Origin: Spizellomyces punctatus DAOM BR117
Taxonomy: Eukaryota; Chytridiomycota; Chytridiomycetes; Spizellomycetales; Spizellomycetaceae
Direction of reading: 5' to 3'
DNA: 64,000 nucleotides
NCBI RefSeq assembly: GCF_000182565.1
Contig: NW_015971539.1
Span: 1,359,219-1,423,218, forward strand
Shown here: piece after piece, positions 23,508-35,326 of the stretch
How positions within the stretch are numbered: the first letter of the stretch is position 1
Layout: each line of letters starts with the position of its first letter
Position numbers and translations under genes: made by a program
The notes under the pieces: model-generated
Databases searched by the model: none
Seen by the model: only the letters and a program-made list of their open reading frames with translations
Told to the model about the DNA's origin: nothing

Positions 23508-26500
23508 ATGTCGCTAATAACGGACGCGGACTATCTGGTATGTCTGCCCCTATTTAACGCATGTAGCTATCTTAGTTTACAATATTCATCGTTGGCGCGT
23601 TGACTGAATTTTCAATGTCTCCTTTCCCATAGATCTACCAGATGCGCTTATCCATGTTAAAGGCTAAAGATACCCTGGCGGAGCGTATCATCACGCTACC
23701 AAATACACTTGATAGTGAATACATCATTTCTGCAACGTCACATACAGGACTGGATGGCGCTCCCGATTCGCAGTCGTTGGGGTTTCCGGCACCGGGTCGG
23801 CTGCGATCACCATATCGCAGTCAGGTCAGTTTTGTTGCGCACAGCCGTCAAAACATTGCGGATGACAAGGAAAAAAGAAGTATCTCCTCACGGCGCGGGC
23901 AGCCTACCGGTGGTACCTCTGGTCAACCTGCTGAATCTGGTGCAAGCACTGGTGTGGTCTCAGACCAGAATAATGCACATTCAAAGGAAGTACTATCCAC
24001 GAGTAAACCGAATGTGGCAGTCCAGATCACGAGTGACACTGACACTCAGGCAACGGTACCGGCATCGGTCCTTCCAGATAGACGAGAACCGACAGAAAGC
24101 CGATTAGACGATGCGAATCATGAGCGCCGTATGGCGACTATAGAGGCACTGAAGCTACGCCTGCAGCAAGCACAGCAAAATTTACAACTAGATCTGAAAG
24201 CTGCTCCACCAGATGATTTGCAAGGAGATGGGCAGATGGAGGATGTGGGTGGAGGTGAGGACGCAACACCATCGGAAGAAGGCAGTGCGCCCCAATCAGG
24301 AGCTATCGCCGAAGCAGATGGTGAGGGCCCAGCTGATGCCAGCAATACCGGGAGTGAACAAAACAGTCTGCAGGCGTCAATGCGTGAGGCGCTTCGTCGT
24401 GCCGAGTCAGGCGAGTTAGCTCTTCAGCACAGGTGATTGCACAACTTTTTAACGCAATGCAAGGGACGTTTATCTTATGGCAGCTATCTTCGCTTCTCTT
24501 CTGTTCTGTGGGTAGTCAGGGGTCACACTCCTCTGGGGCTTCAATGCATCTTGAGGAAGAATCTGATGAACTCGAACCGAGCACTACACTATTGTCGGAG
24601 TCGGAAGTGCGATCCGCTAATGTGGACACGCCAGTGGTCGTATCAACTGAACCTGCCGATGAGGCCAACGAAGAGGGCGTCATACATGAGATTATTGATG
24701 CGGCTGGGGCTTCTGAAGAGAGAGCAGGATCTCCACTTCCCAGTAAACTGAGCGTTCCCCCAGATCAGAGTCTTCTAACAAAGCGGACATTATCGGAAAG
24801 CGTCAAGAGTGCTCGGACGCCATCTCTGCCCCGAGAAGACCTCTTTAGAAAGCGAGATTTGCCTCAGAGTAAGCCATCTACGTTTGTGCAAAGTGGACCG
24901 CTCAATAGAACGTCATACCGCGAGCTCCCATCCAAACCCTTGTCATCATTGACGGCGATGTTACAGCTACAGAGTCGATCTGATAATCCGTTCAGCAAGG
25001 ACTATGCTTTCTTTGTACGTATCCGAGGGAAGGCTTAGTATTCTTCATTGATACTAATGTAATGTCATGTGTTTGCATCAAAAAGTCCGGAAAAGGCGAT
25101 CCTAATTCGATACGGTTGAAAATATACATGCCAATAAGTGATGAGCCTGACGTCCCACTCGATATATGCGTTTTGCGTGATGCTAGCGTGGAAGAGGTGA
25201 TGGGATATACACTTTGCGAGTACTGGGGCGAAGGCCGACAACCAATGATTCCCGAGCATCTGCGAAATGTGATAATGTGGAATATGCGGATCGTGGAAGA
25301 CGATGGAAGCATTGATGATGACTTTCCAGGTGGGTGCATGGCATGATAATGGTCTTACCGATAGTCGGCACCTCATATAACATGGATGACCCTTAGCGCT
25401 GGAGCGGACCCGCAAAATATCAAAGTTTGCCTTTGATCAGTTTGCGCTTTGCGAAGCATCGCCAGATCAAGGTTGGTGTGGTATTGTGCACTGAAGCCTC
25501 ATTTTCGTGACACTAACAGAGTCTCTACAGTCAAACTTAACGAAGGCAACCGCAAACAGCCTGTCTCTAATATTGGATCAAGTTCTTCTGCTGGAACGCC
25601 GACATCTGCCCTTCCCACCACAACCGTCTTCCTTAAAGTACACCTTTACTCCACCATTGAGGTCAAGCAAACAACGACCATGCCTGTCGCGTCAAACATC
25701 CCACTAGCCGATGTCTTCGAACAAATTTGCCGCAAGCGAAAATATGATCCCAGCAAATATGTATTTAAGATGGCTGACACAAAAACGGATGTGCCACTGG
25801 ATAAGACTCTGGAACAGTTGCGAGTGTCTGAGCTTTGCATACTGAAGCGGGCTGGGGGAGGTGGTGCGTATCCATCATGGAAGTTGATGACTGAGTGACA
25901 AGTTCCAACTGACGCGCTGATACGTGTAATTTTAGCGGGAGATGTGTTTCTGCGACCACCAGATGAGAAGACGGAGATTGCAGATCAGCCGCGCTTCATT
26001 GAACCAGAGGAGTACTCTTCGATGTATAAGGTAAGGCAAACTCTTCAGCGTCGGAATTCCAGATGATGGTGGAGATGAACAATGGCCCTGTTTCTTCTGT
26101 AGCAATACACGGTATCACATAAGGCGTTTATGGGGCGACATGATCGCTTGCTGACGATTGACGGAGACTACATTCACATAATGGCTGCCGAAAATAAGAA
26201 TTTCTTCGATACAATGAAGACAGTAAGAACCCATTTTGGATTACCTCACAACTAAACTTGGCCAGCTGCTTATCCTTGTCTTTCACAGTCATCACATCAC
26301 ATTAGCACAGTCATATCTTGCAAGGCGACGAAGAAGACGTCGAGCTTCCGACTTCTGGTGCATGGATCGAAAGGCCATGACACCCGTACGTACGATTTAG
26401 AAGCTGCCTCACAGGTCGAAGCAGGTATGCAAAGAGAAGTTAAAGACCTTGCTGCACAACACATTTTCTGACATGAACAATTCGGGTCATTCAGCGGAGA

Positions 26501-26565
26501 TATGCACAAAGATATCCTTTTTAATTCAAATGAACAAGCGAGAGAGCGGGCTGCGACTACGGTGA
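23508..26565 (+). CDS. AVO1: TORC2 subunit SIN1/Avo1
   Basis: Ten exons: join(23508..23537,23633..24432,24516..25014,25086..25329,25397..25471,25531..25863,25936..26030,26103..26222,26289..26424,26495..26565), 800 aa, in frame throughout. The N-terminal half is Ser/Glu-rich and disordered. The conserved CRIM domain follows (IRLKIYMPISDEPDVPLDIC; EEVMGYTLCEYW), then a Ras-binding-like ubiquitin fold (VFLKVHLYSTIEVKQTTTMP) and a C-terminal PH domain (GRHDRLLTIDGDYIHIM). CRIM recruits AGC kinases (Ypk/Akt) to TORC2, and the PH domain targets membranes. The junction at 24432/24516 was set by frame; an acceptor 4 nt downstream would break it. Confidence 0.92.
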
Positions 26566-26608
26566 ATTAATTTTAATAATAAACTAATTGAGCGATTTCC
26601 GCTTTCAT

Positions 26609-29600
26609 TCATTGGGGAATCAGTGTTAACAATTCATCAATGTATGTTGGTGTTCTATGTCGCAGTCGTACGCCTGTCCAATGGTCTCGCATCACATTGG
26701 CAGGTGCAACTTTTAAAGATGCTTTGAGGGCATTGAATACGCATTCCTGTGAACAGCATGTAAATTGGCACCCTGCTACTGGAATCTCCCTTTTGATCAA
26801 GTCCACATACCTGCAGTTGGGCATTTGGGTCATCCATGTGTACTGTCAACCCCTTGACGATTGCAGCCCAATGAACGTCATCCAACTTCACCTCTACCAA
26901 TTCACCAGTTTGCGCTACATTTCCCGCCGCATCCACCATTACAGCGGTCATGCCTCCTGCAGCTTGAATCAGTGGAGACATGCGCTGCTGCCATCTTGTT
27001 ACTGCTTCAAAAAAATCACTCCAAACTCGCGCGGTCGCAACGCGTAATGAGTCGTGCGCATCGTCCATGCGTTTGAGTAGTTCTTGGTATAACTTTTTGA
27101 AAGTATTTGCTGTGAAGTCAAGAAACAAGTGGACGCCATGAGCCACTGTGAGCCATACGGTTAGATAAAGCCAGCCCATGAATGTACCTGTAAATTCCAG
27201 CCTGCTTCTCAGAAGATGGCTTAAAACCATTAGAGTGTGATTTCGAGTGTCTGCATCATCATCCTCCAATGTTCCCACAAGTACATTCATTAGGTCCGGT
27301 TCCCAGACAGACATTACTGCATCCCGTCTCAAGAGTCCGAGGCATTCTTCTCCATTATTCCCGTTTAACAGAGCCAGGAAAGTTTCGATTGCTTTGCCAC
27401 GCAACACGGCAGCTTTGCGTCCAGGCTTCCAGACGCCATTGGCAATAATGATGTCGGAGAGAATGGTACGCGAGTATTCGGAAAATTGGCCGGTCGAGTT
27501 CAAAGATGTTGACGATGATTGGAGAAGACTTAGGGTAATTTTGAACATGCTGCGAAACGATCAAAATAAGTTAGCTATAAGAACAAGTACGCTAAAATGT
27601 CACATGATGGCCAATTAATGCACCTTTCCCGCACTTCGATATCCCTCTCAATGCCTGCCATTCCTGCAAGTAAAGGTACCGTAACCTCAAGCCTTTGTCC
27701 GACCAAAGGCCCAGCTTGAGTAAGTATGGTGTCGAGCAGGCGGGGTTCTGGGGAATAGCGAGTCCATTGTGGCTGTTCAGCAGCTAGATATGCAAGTACT
27801 GCGTCCAAGTGTAGCGCATACAGATCCTGAACACTGAATAAACCATATGCGGTCGCCAAGATTCTAAGAGCTTCTTCAGTCTACAATAAACGCGTGGTGA
27901 GCAGAGTCAGTCATTGTGCGGCTGATGCAAGCTAATAGCCGCTGTTCACCTTTTGGCGTAGAACCTGAACGCCCGGAACTTTGTCATCTTCAGAAACACC
28001 GCTCAGGCGCGCCAGCACCAAGAAAATTACATAACCTGCTCTGCCGATTTCCTCGTCATTTGGCAGACCAACGGTTTCTGATCTGAGAGACGCGGCTTCT
28101 GACGTCTCAACATGTACCGGTGACACCTTTTTCACTAACTCTACCACAACACCCGCAACCTCGGCCAGCAATTCCGTATTCTCATTCTGTGCCAACTCTT
28201 TTTCACTGACTAGATCGCTTACTCGTTCCAATCGTGCCTTACTGAATCGAGACATTGGTGTACCTCGCACTAAACCAGCCAACGTCCGGAGACACCCCAA
28301 GCGAAATTGAGTTGACCCTCCTCCCCCAGTGCGGATTGCAGGCAGAATTATATCCAGGTACACATCTGTATCCACATAACGTCCGAGAAGTTCAGCCACC
28401 CCAGTAACCTATTATTCATTACACACGATCAGTAAAAACTCGTACTACGAACAGGCATGCAAGCAAGTCCCACCCCACCTGCTTGCAGACAGTTGCTTCA
28501 TCGGCAGCTAATACTCTGTATAGTGCAGGTAATATAATTCCAGCATATCCAGTTATCATGTCCTCTGCATATGTGATGAAAGTGGCCAGCACCTGAGCGG
28601 ACTTTGCTCGTACATCCGCATTCCAGTCCGCCAATCCTTCAAGTGTTTTCTCTACAATCTTTTGCGTGTTGTCGCGAATTACGTGGCGACAACCAACGCG
28701 AGGTCTATCTGAATCGATCAAATAAATAATTCTTTAGAAGGTGAGAGCCTGTCATTAAACATCTCACCGCAACTTACCAGAATCCAGCTGCATGTAATCT
28801 AACTCATCCTTAACCCTATCTTCCCAGTCCGTTTCATACAGCTTTCCAATGTCGTCCATGTAATGTCGACAAAGCTCCGCCAACTTTGGAAGCTCGTCCG
28901 TCATTCCAGCCAGTAGCAAGGGCAAGATTTTGTAGCCGACCGACCACCGGTCCGGAAGATTTAACATCCACTCTGCAGCCGTGACGTATATAGATTCTCG
29001 CACCGATTGCGATTTATCTAACGTAATTTGTCGCAAAGTCTCTAGTACATCATCTAAGCCCGAAACGTCGACCATAATTGCTTCACGGATGGCCTTTTCC
29101 ATGGCCAAATTCGTTAGGATTTTTTTCATATATATGCGTAAGACTGCCGTCCAAGTGATCTCCTCACCTGCAAGCCGGAAGTTCGCACACTGGAATGTCG
29201 GTGTTGAAGACATGGCACAACAGCTTTCGCGATTGATGCCCCATGATACCCTAAGGCTTTTTTTGTTTGCCGTGACAGCTGTATGACCAAGTTACATGAT
29301 TCCTGCAAAGGACGCGCTATGAATTTCAGTTACTTCACAAAACATGTCACAAAGTAACTTTCTCTTCATCAACACACCTTTTTAACGTCTGGGAAAGGAT
29401 CTTGCAATGTTCTTTGCAGCACTTTAACTGCGTCTTCGACGAAAGGAATAAATCCTGCACCGGTAAGGTTGACCAGACGTACTAAAATTTGTACAAGCAA
29501 CAGCCGTATCTCTTCCGATGGCTCCACTATTTCAATCTGGCTCAATCGCGCACTTATGGCTGGAACGATGTAGGCTAGAAAGGGCGTGATATCATCCACG

Positions 29601-30168
29601 GACTCTGAGAATCTGTAATGGCGTGACCAAATCTCAGTAAGTCGTTCATGCATGAATAGAAACAGAGTCGCGGGATCGGCGGCCTCTGCGAATCACCGGT
29701 TCTTCCGATCCGACGCTAGTCTTCTTATATGTCCCATCTTTTCCCAGCAGCTCTCACCTGAGAATAAGGCCGCTACTCAATTCTCGACATTTCTCTACAG
29801 TGTCTGATAAGCATTTGACCAAGGGCTTGCACAGACTGGTAAATGTCTGACGCATCAACGTTCGGTCTGCAGAATACGCCTGCTTTCCGAGTGTTTCTCT
29901 TTGAATATGGTCCAGCGCTCGTCGCTTGGCAAGTCGGTCAGACGTTGGGTCCGAGAGAACATTGATATCACGTTGGAGAGCCTGAAGTACGAATGGTTAT
30001 GAGGACCTCATGGGCTTTGTTATTGGGGTTTGCAACTGACAAGACGAACCCCAGCAGCCTGCCATGCTTCCAACTTACTTGAAGAATGTCTTCATAAGCT
30101 TGCTGTGACTCGGGGCTGAGGTGTGCCCCCTTGGCCCCCTCCGTTTGCATCGCCGAATCGCCCATCAT
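26609..30168 (-). CDS. DNAAF5: Dynein axonemal assembly factor 5 (HEATR2)
   Basis: Eleven exons: complement(join(26609..26746,26811..27109,27188..27549,27624..27880,27950..28408,28479..28708,28778..29093,29168..29302,29378..29683,29758..29981,30079..30168)), about 940 aa of HEAT repeats. Matches to the family include LVKCLSDTVEKCRELSSGL, PLLLAGMTDELPKLAELCRH, ELLKRMDDAHDSLRVATARV and a C-terminus ending in HRTPTYIDELL. DNAAF5 acts in the cytoplasm with Hsp90 co-chaperones to preassemble axonemal dynein arms. One junction (29758 to ~29683) does not resolve with canonical sites: frame is off by one, so either a base is missing or the real splice differs. All other junctions are in frame. It is divergent from the next gene with 147 bp between starts. 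Confidence 0.85.
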
Positions 30169-30315
30169 TTTACGAAAGCGATCTGATCTCACTGCTGACT
30201 TTACAAGAAGCCCATTCGACACACGTCGCTCAAATCACGTGTACCACGCGTCAGCTTTGAGAACAAGGTCAGAGCGACGTGACGAACTCGCGACCAAGTC
30301 GCTTGGCAATTTCTC

Positions 30316-31062
30316 ATGGACGACTGTTCTCCAACTGACGAGCAGAATTATAGCGGCTCTCCACAACCCGATATTGAAGGCTGCTCTTTTGAAACGAGAG
30401 AGAATGATATGGGTAGTGTCGACATGTCTAAGCAAGCATTACAGGAGCCAAGGATAGGAGAGCAGGTGGAGCAACAATACCAGCCGGATAACAATGTTCA
30501 CGAAATGGGCGACCACATCGAGGAAATATCTTTGAATGATTCGATATCTCCCAACTTTAATGGCACTGCCAGAAGTTTGTTCCCTTCAAGAAAACTGGAA
30601 ACCCATTCGGATGTAGAAGCAATCGATATTGAGCAACCATTCAAATGCCTATCTCAGGAGACGCTTGATGGACGGATTGTCGACAATCGAGACATTGTAT
30701 GGAAGGAATTGGCCGGTAATTTATGACACCAGTTGGATTGTAAATGACGGCTTCAAAGCTTTTTGCGCGGTTGTAGGGCACATCACGGAACTCTCTGAGC
30801 TTTTTGATGAGTATAATGCGCTAGTCACGCATCTTCTCAATGCTAGGGAAAGAAGCTTTCACGACGAGGTAGTGGAATTGATCGATGAGCTGAAGGAGAC
30901 TGAGGATACTCAAGGTAGGCTGTTAGAATGTGCATTTAAGGCAAGGTCTGGGTCACAGTGACATCCTTGTCCCCACCTATTCTGTTAGAAATACTGCGAC
31001 AAAAGGTTGCGGGCTTTTTTAATGCCATTAAAACCCACTTTACCACCTTTTTTGAGGGATAG
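30316..31062 (+). CDS. Hypothetical helical protein, 209 aa
   Basis: join(30316..30715,30759..30914,30989..31062). The N-terminal ~130 residues are acidic and probably disordered. The C-terminal third is predicted helical (ITELSELFDEYNALVTHLLN; FHDEVVELIDELKETEDTQ; EILRQKVAGFFNAIKTHF), like a short coiled coil. The first intron would be only 43 nt, shorter than others here, so its borders are doubtful. I recognise no family. The shared 147-bp promoter with DNAAF5 hints at co-expression with cilium genes, which is inference. Confidence 0.5.
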
Positions 31063-31229
31063 CGCTGAGGTGGGGCATCGATAAGTACATCTTTGCAATT
31101 GACTGACAAGCAGGCCTATTAGTATGTCATAATTCTTGTGTTCATCACCTTTCATAGTACAAGTATTTAGACCCGACGAGTAGTTTAAAAAAGTGCATCC
31201 AATCTATTGGCGCCTGATCACATGAAACC

Positions 31230-32747
31230 TTATTGCTTCTTGACGGCCTTCCGTTTGCCACCGGTTCCCGTCTTTTTCTTGCCCTTTCGACTCCGTGAAC
31301 CCTCCTGTTCACTTGTAGCTCCCTCACTGCCGTGCGTTCCGAGATCGTCTTCAGACGCGGCGGTGTTCTCGATTTTAAGATCGTCTGCAATATGCTCCAA
31401 AGTCTTTTTGGGGCTCTCCTTCTCTGCAGGGGCAAAGGCAAAGACTTGCTTAAGCTCGCCTCGAACTAGGCCTGTTAGCAGGACTGACAATATGCATGCA
31501 GGTGATAGGTATAGAAGGGCAGGCTGCCAAAACAAGTGGAATGAGCAGATGAAAGGACGGGCACGGTTGGATGCACGTAAGACATTACCTGTGCTGCCTG
31601 GAACGTATGCATTACGACCACTGTGGTAACGAGTCCCAGAGCATAGGCAATAAAGCAGACCGTGAAGTATGGTTTGGGGAAGGACAGCGTGTACTTATTT
31701 TTTTTCCCTTCCTTGGAATTCAGATACTGATGATGGTCAAACTGGAGACACAGGGCCACAAAGATACCTACCGTACGCACAGCTTCAGTTCAAGCACTCT
31801 GATATATGCATATGTAGATAGTTTAAACTCACCGGGAATCACAATATCGCCCAAGCCAAGTAGCGTGAAGGGGACACCTTCTGTCGTGAAAAATCCGGAC
31901 TTGATAAGTCCAACAATATCTTTGGGCCACAGAACTTTGACAGGCGCATCAAAGCCCTTCGCAACTGTGACCATGACGTCCGTGCCGAAAACCCAAAATA
32001 TGTCGTACAGGAAGAGGAAGGACAGGAGCGCCATTCCGGTTTTAAACGAATCCAGATTAAGAAGTTGAATCGCAGATGCGGAGAACGCTTCTCCGTAGAT
32101 GTTGTTGAGAATCCAGTGCTTCGTCATGGCGTACAGACCCGCAATGATGATGGACAGTACGATGAGGAAGAGATGGTAGTTCCCGAAATGGTACGAAGCA
32201 ATTTCTAAGATAATAGCGTATTGCATTAAGTTCCCAAACCTGACTACATCGTGCGTCGGCATCTTTGGGGAGCACCAACGAACCTTTTTCTTTTTTCCAC
32301 AGATCCACTCGGTATTCTCCTTTGATCTTCCAACCTGTCACAGCTCTGCTAATTCCGAGGAAGCTCTTAATGACGCCGCCAACTCCCAGAATCGAGAAAT
32401 AGGCGGTAAAGAGGGCGTTGAGGTACTCTTTGTTCAAGTACTTGAAGACCACGTAGAGCGACACAAGGGCCAGAGATCCAAAGACAGGGAACCAATAGGC
32501 ATCCTCCAATCGAAAGAACTCTGCTTCTTCTTCCTCAATATCCTCCTCTTCTTCCTCATTTCGTCCTTTCTTGCCTCGGGTGGAGTCCCTCTAGAGTTAA
32601 CAGAGTTGAGGCCCAAAACGCGGTGGAGCATCACATTTTACTGCCAACCTTTTTCGGAATCTTCAAGGCCGAGAAGGAGCCAAAATATATTGGCGCAACG
32701 GCCATTGTGCCCAAGGCAAGATACGCAATCAGCAGGCCTGGTTCCAT
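31230..32747 (-). CDS. Signal peptide peptidase (intramembrane aspartyl protease)
   Basis: Five exons: complement(join(31230..31523,31589..31767,31833..32204,32284..32590,32649..32747)), 416 aa. Multiple membrane helices carry the presenilin-type motifs: FLYDIFWVFGTD (first catalytic Asp), LLGLGDIVIPG (second Asp in GLGD) and QPALLYL (PAL motif). This fits SPP/HM13, which cleaves leftover signal peptides in the ER membrane; here it complements SPC3 in the same window. The cytosolic linker between the first two helices is very acidic (EEEEEDIEEEEAE), and the Lys-rich C-tail ends KAVKKQ, like an ER-retention tail. The intron 32205-32283 was chosen over a shorter 40-nt option because it restores the family sequence KEIASYHF. 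Confidence 0.92.
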
Positions 32748-33120
32748 CTTTTCATCAGCAGGCCAAAGGACGAGACAAGTTGAATTTCGGGACCCAGCCC
32801 GTGAGGTCGAACGAACGCCCAAATCTAGTCAGTCATGTGATTCAGACCATGGACAGTCACTGAACCATTCACGCGCATTTGGTGTGAGCGGAATTTGAAA
32901 GGTAATCCGCAGCTGCAGCCAACAAGCACCAGAACTTCCTGAAAAGAAGAATGTCTTGACAAGAAAGAAACAAAGAAACGAGCATCTGCATAAGTCTTTC
33001 TGGCCAAACAATCTCACTCCTGGGGTGCCAATAGCGGAGAGAAAAGCAAAGTCCTTCATATGTATGGGTATATTATTCATGCCAATTCAAATAGAAAATT
33101 TGTGAAATGTCGGGAGTCGT

Positions 33121-34681
33121 CTATTCTACTGACAGAGCCACACTGTCTTCCAAGTTCGTGGCTTTTTCTCCTACATCCAGGGGAGCCAGTGCTGATGATT
33201 CTCTCATTGGTACTTCACTGCTGGAGGCAACAGGAATGCCAGGAAGAGGTGGAGGTCCTCCAAACTGGGCTTCTTTTCCAAGTAGCTTTGCGTCCACTGC
33301 TGCGATACCAATTTTGGGGGTCTGCGCTCGCTTTTTCCTATGGTGCTTGCCGGCGCCTTCCGGTCCCTTTCGAAATCGCACATGGTGGTTATTGACAGAG
33401 CTTCGGCCGCTCGTTGGGCTTGGTCCGCTTGTCCAGTCCTTTTCAAGCTGCTGAATACGCTCCGTTGCAACTGGCGCCTCATGACGCTCCGTCACAGAAT
33501 CCTTTGCGCAACGATCATACTGTTCCTCAAGACGAATAAACCGGTCAGGGTACGCTGCAATGTTGCAGAGATAACCTATGGTTTGGTGACGGCTCTTCAC
33601 TTGATCTTCATGTTTATAGAATGATTCGCGGCCTTCCAGACGCTCAAGAATGGCCTATCGGTTGAATTCGCAGTAGTAAGTCGCGGACTGATCAAAAGCG
33701 CGATGTTGCCAAAGGGTACTGTACCATATTATCTTGATTAACTTTCTTGACTTCCCGTTGTCGCCTGTTTGCATTCAGACTATGTGCAAATCTTAGAGGG
33801 CTGGGATGCTGTCCAAAAACCTTTTTCTCCAGCTTCATAATTGACGACATTTTGTCAACCAATATCTTGTTGTCATGTTCAATCTGCGCTCGTCGCTCTA
33901 AAACGGACGCATCGTCAGCCGCTACGTGCGCATGATCATCAAAAGGGTTAAGCACACTCTCACCTTCTTGCATCTGTAACTTTTTCAGCTTGTGCTGCAA
34001 GTGCGGATACTCTTTTGGGGGCGATGTATCAATACTTGATTTGGCTTTCGCTAATCGTTGTAGATGGATCTTTCTCTTTGCCATATCCCATCTCCTCCCT
34101 AATAGTTTGTTACATGTTGGGTGAACCATATGAAAATGACGGTATGCAAATGTGTCAGAATGCTTCGCTTTGGTCCGTTTTGCCTCATTCGCCTCCTTCT
34201 CTTCCAAACTTCGGAGTTCGGCCTCATAGTGGCCAATTGTTTTATCCATATTCGCATCTTCCTCAGTGTTGCTTGGCCCGTCAGCAGCCTTTGATGGTGA
34301 GATGGTCTTACTATGTGACTCGGATTTCAGTCCCACAGCGGGTTTGAGTTTTGAGTTTTTGGCCTTGGGTGTTCTACGTTGTGTCTTGAAGTTTCCCTCC
34401 GGCCCTCTGTTGTTCGATGCATCGAGCTTGGTTTGAACGGTTTCGTCTCCGCCCTGCCCCTGTGGATCAGATTCCTCTTTGGATTCTCCCTTCTTCACTA
34501 CCGGTGCTTCCGGAGCCATCGAGTGGCTTGTAATGTTCACCTCGCCTCCAGATGCTGGTACATTATCTGTTGCAACCTGTTGTTCCCCATCATCGCCAAT
34601 GACCATTGGTGATTGTCTCCCGAAGTCTGCATGAAGCACTGGTGCCTCAACGATAGCTTGGGCTACGACTTCTGTTTCCAT
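33121..34681 (-). CDS. CFAP97-family (Hemingway) ciliary protein
   Basis: complement(join(33121..33654,33725..34681)), 496 aa. The N-terminal 150 residues are low-complexity. The middle shows the family core: HLQHKLKKLQMQEGE, then IEHDNKILVDKMSSIM, SLNANRRQREVKKVNQDNMA and ILERLEGRES. This order (H-LKLKKL, DNR-LL-KMS-IM, R-QRE---V--EN-AIL-R) is that of CFAP97/CFAP97D1, proteins needed for sperm flagellum formation in animals. The C-terminus is Pro/Ser-rich with a basic patch (HHRKKR). The start is the ATG at 34681; a GTG one codon upstream is not used. Confidence 0.82.
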
Positions 34682-35326
34682 CACTCAAGACACTGCCTAA
34701 CTCGACACAAGATCCTTCATTCAACTAAAGCTGATACAGAATCTCGTCCGTTGTCAGATGTCAACAGCAAGGGAGCATTCTAGGATTCTACTTTCGGAAC
34801 GTGGTCAATATTCTACAATAGGCATTGATTGATCTAGGATGACACTCTGGATATCCCTAAGGTTAGGTGATCCTGGAAATGAGACACCTGTAAAATGTCC
34901 GAACGTCACTAGGATCTCAGCGTTCCATGGAAAGATCATCAAAGTTACCTATATCTGACCAGGACCGCAAGAATGGTTACATTCGAGCATAATAATTCCT
35001 GGTACATAGATATTGTGAGCGATGGCCTCCAGGGAGACCAGGATAGTCAGCTTGCATGCAACTACACCGACTATACTGAACTGCTGCGTGCTTCAAAAGA
35101 TTGACATTGGAAAAAGGAACAATGCGCCAATGGTGTGTTATATGCATTTGAGGACAAGAATGTAAGATTTATCAAATGTAACTTTGCCCGCTGCAACTAA
35201 CCCCTGTTCGGTCAGTCACATTCTCACCAAATGGTAAAAGATTTAAAACTATACAATGTAATTATATTGGAGATGAATTCAGAAAATAGATATGTTACAT
35301 CGGAATGCTGCCATGGCTGCAAGGAA
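34682..35326. other. Intergenic, 645 bp
   Basis: It lies between the CFAP97-family start and the SHMT stop, presumably the CFAP97 promoter plus the SHMT 3' end. No RNA gene, repeat or convincing ORF seen. Confidence 0.4.

Noticed and set aside
24507-24520. Acceptor at the CAG near 24519 for SIN1 exon 3
   Set aside because: It would leave two spare bases and shift the frame; the AG ending at 24515 keeps it.
32205-32283. Alternative 40-nt intron in the signal peptide peptidase gene (acceptor ATGTAG)
   Set aside because: It is in frame but shorter than other introns; the 79-nt choice gives the family-like sequence.
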